Below, piece by piece: positions 1 through 4,911 of a stretch of 22,651 bases of DNA. This DNA is from a virus. The notes below the pieces were generated by a model. The model did not search any database. It was given only the letters and a program-made list of their open reading frames with translations, and was not told where the DNA came from. The stretch's first letter is position 1, and every line of letters starts with the position of its first letter. The DNA lies in IMG/VR virus record IMGVR_UViG_3300020578_003089, positions 1 to 22,651 of that record; one strand, given 5' to 3'. The translations under genes and the position numbers were made by a program.

Positions 1-8
1 GCAGTTGC

Positions 9-57
9 GGCTTGTGTGTAGCAAGCCGACAGAAAACGCTTCGGGGAGCTTCCCCGA
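9..57. other. Two small hairpins upstream of the terminator
   Basis: Two perfect inverted repeats lie in the first 60 bases. GGCTTG (9-14) pairs with CAAGCC (22-27), and TCGGGGA (41-47) pairs with TCCCCGA (51-57) around a three-base loop. With the terminator stem at 63-98 they make three consecutive hairpins. A reading frame that enters the window at position 1 ends with TAG at 19-21 and may be the tail of an upstream gene, but six codons are too few to judge. They could be 3' end structures of an upstream transcript or part of a small RNA. Confidence 0.4.
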
Positions 58-62
58 CTTCA

Positions 63-107
63 CCCGCCGGCGAGCTTCTACCACAGCTTTCCGGCGGGTC
101 TTTTTTT
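63..107 (+). terminator. Intrinsic terminator ahead of the replication gene
   Basis: CCCGCCGG (63-70) pairs perfectly with CCGGCGGG (91-98), with a possible inner AGCT/AGCT pairing in the 20-base loop. Two bases later a run of seven T follows (101-107). This is the classic form of a Rho-independent terminator reading on the + strand. It ends only 10 bases before the ATG at 118, so it probably closes an upstream transcription unit or attenuates entry into the replication gene. Confidence 0.75.
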
Positions 108-117
108 GGGTGGTCTC

Positions 118-1080
118 ATGGCATGGATTAAAATTGAGGACACGCTTCCAAAGAAGCCGCAGGTGATGGAGCTGGCGGCCATTCTCAAGATCGATGAGCT
201 GTCCGTGGTCGGATGTTTGGTGAGGTTCTGGATTTGGTGTGACGCCAATTTGTCCCGAGATTGTCCCCGATTCAGGGGGACAAAAACGGGACTGGATGGC
301 GTGGCGGGTGTCGGCGGCTTCACGGACGCGATGATTGAGGTCGGCTGGATCGAGCTTCATGGGAAGGAGTTCAAAATTCCGAAGTTCGACTCACACCTGT
401 CCCGGAGTGCAAAAACACGGGCAGAAGAGCAGAAAAAGAAGCAGAATCAACGATTGTCCCCTAATTTGTCCCGTTTGGAGGGGGACAAAGTCGGGACAGA
501 TGTCCCTGAAGCTGCGGGACAAGATCGGGACCAGAGAAGAGAAGAGAAGAATAGTAATAGAGAGAGACAAACGCGCACGCGCGAGCAGACAGACGCGGAT
601 CGCCTTGCGGCGGACGCGGCGGCCTCCGAAAACGATCCTGTCGTCATCCCGGCCAAGATGCAGACAGAGCCGGTTTTAAAGGCCTTCCGGACATGGGTCC
701 GGCATCTCCGCCAAGTGGCTCCCGATCGCGTTCCGCCTCCGGGGTCTCCCCAGCTGCAGGAGTTCTGGCAGTTTGTCGGTCGCATGGGGCCAGAGCGGTT
801 CGTCGAGGCTGTGGCGTTTTCAGTTGCTCGGGGCTATCATAATCTTTACCAGGAGCGGGACGATCATGGATTGGGACAGGGCGGACGAACGGGGCAGCAC
901 TACCAGAGTCCCGCAGAACGGCGTGAGTCGAACAACGCCAAGGCCTTCACAGCAGTCTTCGGAGCCAGCCCGCCAGGTTGGGCAGGCTCTCCGGCTGCTC
1001 TGCAATGCGAAGCGGATCGAGTTCACGGCGGAGCAGCTGCTGACTTGGGTGACGGTGTTGAACTGCTTCCCGCCAAGTGA
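118..1080 (+). CDS. Phage replication initiator, O-like (N-terminal winged-helix type)
   Basis: The 320-residue protein probably initiates phage DNA replication by binding the origin. The N-terminus (MAWIKIEDTLPKKPQV, then a GxxDAMIxVGWI segment near residues 75-90) has the pattern of the replication proteins seen in many lambdoid and Pseudomonas phages. A charged middle follows (residues about 105-170, rich in Lys, Arg, Glu), then a C-terminal part with a Trp/Phe helix pattern (FRTWVRHLR, EFWQFVGRMG). I chose the ATG at 118 over an in-frame TTG at 106 because family members start with MAWIKV or similar. The gene contains an unusual cluster of TGTCCC/GGGACA motifs, a candidate origin. The last 71 codons overlap the next gene in another frame, and the final 35 residues look less protein-like than the rest. 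The family call is recognition by eye. Confidence 0.75.
   Translation: MAWIKIEDTLPKKPQVMELAAILKIDELSVVGCLVRFWIWCDANLSRDCPRFRGTKTGLDGVAGVGGFTDAMIEVGWIELHGKEFKIPKFDSHLSRSAKTRAEEQKKKQNQRLSPNLSRLEGDKVGTDVPEAAGQDRDQRREEKNSNRERQTRTREQTDADRLAADAAASENDPVVIPAKMQTEPVLKAFRTWVRHLRQVAPDRVPPPGSPQLQEFWQFVGRMGPERFVEAVAFSVARGYHNLYQERDDHGLGQGGRTGQHYQSPAERRESNNAKAFTAVFGASPPGWAGSPAALQCEADRVHGGAAADLGDGVELLPAK
249..572 (+). repeat. Iteron-like inverted TGTCCC cluster plus purine tract: candidate replication origin
   Basis: Within the initiator gene TGTCCC occurs at 251, 262, 399, 455, 467 and 501, and its complement GGGACA at 277, 482, 493 and 516. That is ten copies in under 300 bases, against about a dozen found by eye in the rest of the 22.6 kb. 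Several form hairpins: TTGTCCCC (261-268) with GGGGACAA (276-283), TTTGTCCC (465-472) with GGGACAAA (482-489), and GGGACA-GA-TGTCCC (493-506). Directly downstream, 533-567 is a purine tract with three pyrimidines in 35 bases. Lambda has the same plan: iterons inside the O gene next to a strand-asymmetric, easily melted region. The origin role is inferred. Confidence 0.5.
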
Positions 1081-1264
1081 CGTGGCCACAGCTGCGACTC
1101 GGCTGGCTCTGGGGTCTGAGCCGTTCCCCCAGCTCGGGGATCTGGTGAAGGCGATCCAGCGGGAGTTGGTGAAGCGGGCGGCGGTGCCGAATGTTGATCC
1201 AGAGAAGATCGGGGCGGGACTGGTGTCCAAGGTGATGCAGGCCATGCGGATTGGGGGTGAGTGA
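866..1264 (+). CDS. Small replication-associated protein, possibly helicase loader-like
   Basis: This encodes a 132-residue protein. The ATG at 866 has a good ribosome binding site (AGGAG at 851-855). The first 35 residues are polar and low in structure. From about residue 40 the protein is helical, with the pattern FTAEQLLTWVTVLNCFPP, then VATAATRLALGSEPFPQLGDLVKAI. Proteins with this W...L..FPP...v..A......FP...dL arrangement are frequent next to phage initiators, where helicase loaders or inhibitors of the G39P type sit. Position and pattern suggest a loader, without a decisive motif. It overlaps the initiator gene by 215 bases in the +1 frame, which is long. It joins the next gene by a TGATG overlap (1262-1266). 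Codon use is clearly coding from about position 960 on. Confidence 0.6.
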   Translation: MDWDRADERGSTTRVPQNGVSRTTPRPSQQSSEPARQVGQALRLLCNAKRIEFTAEQLLTWVTVLNCFPPSDVATAATRLALGSEPFPQLGDLVKAIQRELVKRAAVPNVDPEKIGAGLVSKVMQAMRIGGE

Positions 1265-1674
1265 TGAGCGAGCTGTGTTTTGAATGTGGCGACCCAGCAG
1301 ACCATGAGCACCATGTGGTGCCACGGTCAAGAGGCGGCACAAAGACCGTCCCTTTGTGCGAGCCGTGTCACGGAAAGGTCCACAGTCGAAGAATGAGCAC
1401 GAAGCAGCTAACGCGTGACGCGCTGCAGCAACGCAAGCAAAGCGGCCAGCGAACCGGGACAGTACCCTTTGGGTGGTTTTTGAGCCATAACGGAAAAACC
1501 CTGATTGAAAATACAGGACAGCAATTCTGGCTGCGAGAAATGCGGCAAATGCGAGCAAACGGAGAAACACTGCAGGCGATTGCGGAGCGATTGCAGGCGG
1601 CAGGGGTTAAGACAGCAAAGGGTCACGATAAGTGGCGAGCCACGGTTATTAAGAGACTGTGTGAAAGCGGCTGA
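1264..1674 (+). CDS. HNH nuclease-like protein with a serine-recombinase-type C-terminal domain
   Basis: This encodes a 136-residue protein. The N-terminal 40 residues form a zinc-binding HNH-type motif: CFEC (Cys5, Cys8), HEHHVVPRSRGG (His16, His17), CEPCHGKVH (Cys32, Cys35, His36, His40). The family normally nicks or cuts DNA. Residues about 62-136 (PFGWFLSHNGKTL, LQAIAERLQAAGV, then KWRATVIKRL) match the helical DNA-binding 'Recombinase' region of large serine recombinases. The catalytic resolvase domain is absent. So it looks like an HNH head on a recombinase-type DNA-binding tail. I used ATG 1264, overlapping the previous stop, with GGGGGTG just upstream, rather than the GTG at 1261. The canonical HNH asparagine is not obvious, so activity is uncertain. 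It could be a homing-type nuclease or a replication or packaging nuclease. Confidence 0.65.
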   Translation: MSELCFECGDPADHEHHVVPRSRGGTKTVPLCEPCHGKVHSRRMSTKQLTRDALQQRKQSGQRTGTVPFGWFLSHNGKTLIENTGQQFWLREMRQMRANGETLQAIAERLQAAGVKTAKGHDKWRATVIKRLCESG

Positions 1675-1700
1675 AGCGACGTTTATTTCAGGGGTCAGCA

Positions 1701-1952
1701 ATGTTTGAGCTGTGGCTGAAGATCAGAGACGTCCACGACGGGCACCAGTCCGACGCGGGCGGCGGTCGGTTTTCGTTCCTGATTGTCCCCGCAGGTGTGC
1801 CAGTCCGCAAAATCCACGGACCGGACTGGTTTTTTGTGTCGCGTGGACGCCGCGGCACGTTTGCCGAGCTGTGGCTCTGCCAAAAAGGCGTGCCAAATTG
1901 CGGACTTTTTAGCGGCCTAAAGGTACTTTTTTGCCAAATGTTTTCGTCCTGA
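1701..1952 (+). CDS. Small unknown protein (uncertain), with an internal terminator-like hairpin
   Basis: An 83-codon reading frame starts at ATG 1701 with AGGGG at 1690-1694, a well-placed ribosome binding site. The first 63 residues have a normal protein composition. The motif ELWL occurs twice (residues 3-6 and 56-59) because the 11-mer GAGCTGTGGCT is repeated at 1707 and 1866. The last 20 residues are Cys/Phe-rich and less convincing. A perfect intrinsic-terminator structure lies inside the frame at 1800-1835, which is unusual for a gene that must be transcribed through. I recognise no family. It may be a real gene, a leader peptide of an attenuator, or a decayed gene. Confidence 0.4.
   Translation: MFELWLKIRDVHDGHQSDAGGGRFSFLIVPAGVPVRKIHGPDWFFVSRGRRGTFAELWLCQKGVPNCGLFSGLKVLFCQMFSS
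1800..1835 (+). terminator. Terminator-like hairpin with T6 tract
   Basis: CCAGTCCG (1800-1807) pairs with CGGACTGG (1822-1829), followed directly by six T (1830-1835). The form is a good Rho-independent terminator on the + strand. A second copy of CCAGTCCG at 1745-1752 could pair with the same 3' arm, so two mutually exclusive stems are possible, as in attenuators. It separates the replication genes from the accessory operon that begins at 2072. Confidence 0.6.
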
Positions 1953-2071
1953 CCACCGGGAACAGCCATATTTTTCGACTAAATTTGTTTTCGTTTTGCT
2001 TTCGGTTCTTGCGTGCGGTAATTGTGCCGGTACAAATTAAGCCACCAGACACACCAGTAAAGGAGCTACGC
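1953..2071 (+). promoter_or_regulatory. AT-rich intergenic region with possible promoter for the 2072-4905 operon
   Basis: This 119-base gap is clearly AT-richer than its surroundings and lies between a terminator-like structure and a block of tightly overlapping genes. A weak sigma70-like pair, TTGCGT (2009-2014) and TACAAA (2031-2036) at 16 bases spacing, can be drawn, but the match is poor. AAAGGAG at 2058-2064 is the ribosome binding site of the following gene. Confidence 0.3.
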
Positions 2072-2458
2072 ATGTCGAGCAAGATTGAAAAGGCTTCCGA
2101 GGCAATTGCCAAGCGGCTAGAGACTCCCGAAAGGGGGTTTGTCGAATGGGTCGTTTTGCTAATGCCCGTTCTGCAGCAGCTGTTGTCGTGCCTATTTGAG
2201 AACGATGACGTTGGTCCAGCAGAAGTACAGTCGCGAGTGCGGCAGCTAAACGCGCGGAATCCAGCACGCCTTTTGCGCCGAACGAAGATGAACATGCGCA
2301 AACAGGCTCGCCGAGATGGTCAAAGAATGAGCGACGCTCAAGCCGAAGAAGCGGCGCAAGCTGCCATCGATGAATGCCTAAACGCAGATCAAGAGGACGT
2401 GGCAGCAGCTGGCCGTGAGGCTCAGGCCAGCGACTTTGACGGAGAGGATTTCAGCTGA
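2072..2458 (+). CDS. Unknown small helical protein
   Basis: This encodes a 128-residue protein of unrecognised family. ATG 2072 is preceded by AAAGGAG with ideal spacing, so the start is secure. Residues about 23-43 (FVEWVVLLMPVLQQLLSCLF) form one strongly hydrophobic stretch that may be a membrane-associated helix or a buried core helix. The middle is basic (LLRRTKMNMRKQARRDGQR), and the C-terminal 40 residues are Ala/Glu/Asp-rich and acidic. It is the first gene of an operon whose members overlap by one to four bases, and it is linked by TGATG to the secreted protein that follows. A small regulator, DNA-binding packaging factor or membrane-associated accessory protein are all possible. Confidence 0.7.
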   Translation: MSSKIEKASEAIAKRLETPERGFVEWVVLLMPVLQQLLSCLFENDDVGPAEVQSRVRQLNARNPARLLRRTKMNMRKQARRDGQRMSDAQAEEAAQAAIDECLNADQEDVAAAGREAQASDFDGEDFS

Positions 2459-3270
2459 TGCTGCTCTCGCTGCTGCTTTGCATTGCGGTTGATGAGCCGG
2501 CTTTGGTGTTTCCTGTCCAGCCAGTGCCGGCTATTGCGTCAGAGCCACCAGCCCCGAAAACGATCGACTCGATCGGGGCGGATGAACTCATGGTTGTCGC
2601 TGTGCCCTCACGGATCGCTCTAATCTCAGTGCCGGACGGGGCTGTCGAGATTGTCGAGGTGGAGCAGCCGAGCGGGACTAGCACGACGATCCGCGGCAAG
2701 TTTGCAGGCGGCGGCGGCAAAATAGAGCGGCGGCGATTTGATCATCCGTGGCTGTACGAAATCACGCCAAAAAAAACAGGGACCGTCGAGCTGATCGCTA
2801 TTCCGATCGGACTCACAGATCCCCAGCAAATCCAACGGCAAAGGTTAGAGCTGAGCGTGGGGCCAGCTCCGCCTTTGCCGTTGGTCCCGGTTCCTCCTGA
2901 GCCGGTTCCTCCCGAGCCGGTTCCGCCGGGGCCAAAGCCTTCTGAATTCCGAGTCTTGTTGCTGACGGATCAGTCGGATTCGGCTACAGCTCAGGCGGCG
3001 GCCGCGGCGGTTCCGGTAGTGCAGTGGCTTGACGCAAATTGCGTGCAGTCCAACAGTAGGGCTGAGTGGCGACGGTACGACAGGACATTGATGGAGACCG
3101 ACGCGGACGACGCTCCGCCAGTCTTTGCGAAGCTCTGGAAAGAAATCCGACCAAAGCTGCCGGACGGCCCTCAAGCGGTGGTGGCGTGTGGCTCTGAGGT
3201 TACGATCGTGGAAATTAAAGACGCGGAGCAGCTGCTCGACGCGCTGAAAACATTAAAGGGACAGCCATGA
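2458..3270 (+). CDS. Secreted proline-rich protein, unknown function
   Basis: This encodes a 270-residue protein with a short hydrophobic N-terminus (MLLSLLLCIAVDEPALVF) that looks like a signal sequence without a typical lipobox. Residues about 25-140 form a beta-rich domain with a Gly-rich turn (FAGGGGKIERRRFDHPWLYEI, ending TGTVELIAIPIG). Residues 144-161 are a PVPPE repeat linker. A C-terminal alpha/beta domain follows (FRVLLLTDQSD, WLDANC, AEWRRYD, KLWKEIRPKLP, AVVACGSEVTIVE), with a thioredoxin-like or small alpha/beta rhythm but no CxxC. In my recollection, two-domain secreted proteins with a Pro linker and this C-terminal pattern occur in Planctomycetes and their phages; this is not tested here. 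It overlaps its neighbours by one base upstream and by ATGA downstream, so it is co-translated with the DUF1353 and peptidase genes. Confidence 0.75.
   Translation: MLLSLLLCIAVDEPALVFPVQPVPAIASEPPAPKTIDSIGADELMVVAVPSRIALISVPDGAVEIVEVEQPSGTSTTIRGKFAGGGGKIERRRFDHPWLYEITPKKTGTVELIAIPIGLTDPQQIQRQRLELSVGPAPPLPLVPVPPEPVPPEPVPPGPKPSEFRVLLLTDQSDSATAQAAAAAVPVVQWLDANCVQSNSRAEWRRYDRTLMETDADDAPPVFAKLWKEIRPKLPDGPQAVVACGSEVTIVEIKDAEQLLDALKTLKGQP
2887..2931 (+). repeat. Three 15-base units encoding the PVPPE linker
   Basis: Three in-frame 15-base units (2887, 2902, 2917) encode PVPPE, PVPPE, PVPPG. They form an extended linker between the two domains of the secreted protein. Units differ at third codon positions, so the array is not a very recent expansion. 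Confidence 0.8.
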
Positions 3271-3662
3271 AAGACGGAAGCCGGCAGGTAAAATCGCAAG
3301 ATTCACTTCCGGTGTGTTTAGACGGAGATCGTCTCACCTTCCTGTCTGATGCTTGCATTGGCCACCAGATTGCAGGCGTGCCAATAGTTTTCACGGCTCC
3401 CGAGGGCTACAGCTGGGACGGAGCTTCAATTCCGCAATGGGCGTGGTCAGTCATTGGCCATCCATTAGAGGGCGATCTTCGGTTTGCGTCGTTGTTTCAC
3501 GATTGGCTGTGTGAGCATTCCGAGACGGCAGGCGATCGAATGTTTGCAGATGCGGTCTTTTTTAAGCTGCTAGAGGAAGCTGGCCTTTCCCGGTGGCGGC
3601 GCATGTGTCTTTGGGGTGCCGTAAGAGTTTACGCAGTGGTCATCTGGAGGCGGCGAAAGTGA
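3267..3662 (+). CDS. DUF1353 family phage protein
   Basis: This encodes a 131-residue protein matching the DUF1353 family. After a basic, polar N-terminus comes the conserved GYSWDGASIPQWAW segment (about residues 47-60), then a small-residue loop IGHPLEGDLRFASLFHDWLCEH that carries the conserved His-Asp, and RMFADAVFFKLLEEAG with the AD..F motif. The basic C-terminus (VRVYAVVIWRRRK) is typical in length and charge. The family is common in tailed phages, often near lysis or tail genes, and its biochemical role is unknown. ATG 3267 overlaps the previous stop (ATGA), and its own stop overlaps the GTG of the peptidase gene. Confidence 0.8.
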   Translation: MKDGSRQVKSQDSLPVCLDGDRLTFLSDACIGHQIAGVPIVFTAPEGYSWDGASIPQWAWSVIGHPLEGDLRFASLFHDWLCEHSETAGDRMFADAVFFKLLEEAGLSRWRRMCLWGAVRVYAVVIWRRRK

Positions 3663-4417
3663 TTATCGACGACGACACGACAATAGAGACAGATGAACGC
3701 TGCGGACTAGATTTAAGCTTGCGGCCTAACCAAGGGGGCTACGCCTATGCTGGTTACGCTGAGCCATTTCCGCGAGCTTTGCGGGTGCTGACAAAGGACG
3801 AAATAATTGACATGGCAAAGGAGGCGGAGAAATTCAAAACGCGGCCCTTGGATTCGATGCGATATTATCAGTGGCCAGTGAAGAATCAACAGCGCACAAA
3901 TTACTGCTGGGCGTATGCAACTGTGTACGCTTTGGAACTGGCAATGCTGCGGCAAAACCAGAAGATTCCGCGGCTGTCCGCGGCTAGCGTGGCGGCCCCG
4001 ATTAAGAACTTTCGCAACCAAGGCGGCTGGGGCCAAGACGCGCTCAAGTATCTTGCTGCAAAGGGCTGTGTTCCTGAAGACTTTTGGCCAAACGCTTCGA
4101 TCGATCGCAGACATGACTCAGAAGCGAACAGGCTGCGAGCCTTAAACTACCGGTGCCGCGAATGGATCGAAATCACACCGAGGAACAAGCTGCAGGCGGC
4201 AACGATTGTCCTTATGGGCTACGCAATCTCAGCCGGGTTTAACTGGTGGGGCCATCAAATCACGATCGTCGGAGTCTCGATTCGTAACGGTGAAATCGGT
4301 TGGCACATTGCGAACAGCTGGGGACCGGACTGGGGCGAGAACGGCCTTGGCGAGCTGCACGGGACGAAGGCACTCTTTGACGATGCGGTCTGCTGTTCTG
4401 CTGGGAGCCTATCATAA
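3659..4417 (+). CDS. Papain-like (C1 family) cysteine peptidase
   Basis: This encodes a 252-residue protein with the papain catalytic set. Gln77 and Cys83 lie in KNQQRTNYCWAYAT, with the same six-residue spacing as papain Gln19/Cys25. His199 is in WWGHQITIVGV, and Asn219 is in IANSWGPDWGENGLGEL. The order Q-C-H-N and the NSWG..WG motif are diagnostic of C1 peptidases, which cleave peptide bonds. The first about 65 residues resemble a short propeptide or linker. No signal peptide is seen. I chose GTG 3659 because it overlaps the previous stop (GTGA) and has GGAGG at 3646-3650; a longer in-frame start at 3593 would lie inside the DUF1353 gene. It is followed by a thioredoxin, which might keep the active Cys reduced. 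Target could be host envelope, host proteins or phage proteins. C1 enzymes are uncommon in phages. Confidence 0.85.
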   Translation: MIIDDDTTIETDERCGLDLSLRPNQGGYAYAGYAEPFPRALRVLTKDEIIDMAKEAEKFKTRPLDSMRYYQWPVKNQQRTNYCWAYATVYALELAMLRQNQKIPRLSAASVAAPIKNFRNQGGWGQDALKYLAAKGCVPEDFWPNASIDRRHDSEANRLRALNYRCREWIEITPRNKLQAATIVLMGYAISAGFNWWGHQITIVGVSIRNGEIGWHIANSWGPDWGENGLGELHGTKALFDDAVCCSAGSLS

Positions 4418-4905
4418 TGATCCGGACGCTTGTAGTGCTTATGGCGGCGGCCATGCTTGCCGATGACTTGTGGAAGTTCAAGGTGATCGAAATCCGCAAG
4501 GCGGCGAAGCCACAGCAAGAGCAGGGGACGCCAATCAAAACGACAGAGCAGCCAGAGCCAGCAGCAGCAGCCGAGCCGGAGTCGGAGTTTTATCTTGTGA
4601 TGTTTACAGCGAGCTGGTGTGGTCCTTGCCAGAAGTACAAGTCCACGACGCTCCCGGCGATAAAAGATTTTGTAAGCGTGACGGAGACCGACATGGACAC
4701 AAGTCCGGAGTATTGGCGAGCCCGAGTGGTCCGCGGCCCGGACGGGCGAAACCAGACGCTGCCAGGCGTGCAATCCATCCCAAGCTTTTGGCTGTGTCGG
4801 AAGTCTGATCGCTGGCCGGTGGCTCGCTGGACCGGTCCGCTCGCTCCAGCAACGCTGAAGGCGGAGATCGCGCGGCGGGCGGCGGCCCCGGCTCCGAGGG
4901 GCTGA
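4417..4905 (+). CDS. Membrane-targeted or secreted thioredoxin-like protein
   Basis: This encodes a 162-residue protein. Residues 1-15 are hydrophobic (MIRTLVVLMAAAMLA) and probably a signal sequence or membrane anchor. A Lys/Gln/Pro/Ala-rich linker covers about 27-56. The thioredoxin fold starts at FYLVMFTASWCGPC with the redox pair Cys68/Cys71. VQSIPSFWL supplies the cis-proline Pro122, and the C-terminal helix ends in an Ala/Pro tail. Such proteins reduce or exchange disulfides outside the cytoplasm. An insertion around residues 96-117 (YWRARVVRGPDGRNQ) is longer than in classic thioredoxin. The ATG overlaps the peptidase stop (TAATG), implying coupled translation with a cysteine peptidase, a meaningful pairing of enzyme and reductant. 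A phage role is inferred. Confidence 0.85.
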   Translation: MIRTLVVLMAAAMLADDLWKFKVIEIRKAAKPQQEQGTPIKTTEQPEPAAAAEPESEFYLVMFTASWCGPCQKYKSTTLPAIKDFVSVTETDMDTSPEYWRARVVRGPDGRNQTLPGVQSIPSFWLCRKSDRWPVARWTGPLAPATLKAEIARRAAAPAPRG

Positions 4906-4911
4906 GCGGCG

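Noticed and set aside
773-865. Upstream extension of the second replication protein to position 773
   Set aside because: It would lengthen the overlap with the initiator and has a poorer ribosome binding site than ATG 866.
2887-2931. Tandem repeat considered as a CRISPR-like or phase-variable array
   Set aside because: Only three 15-base units with no spacers, all in frame and encoding a Pro linker; ordinary protein linker.
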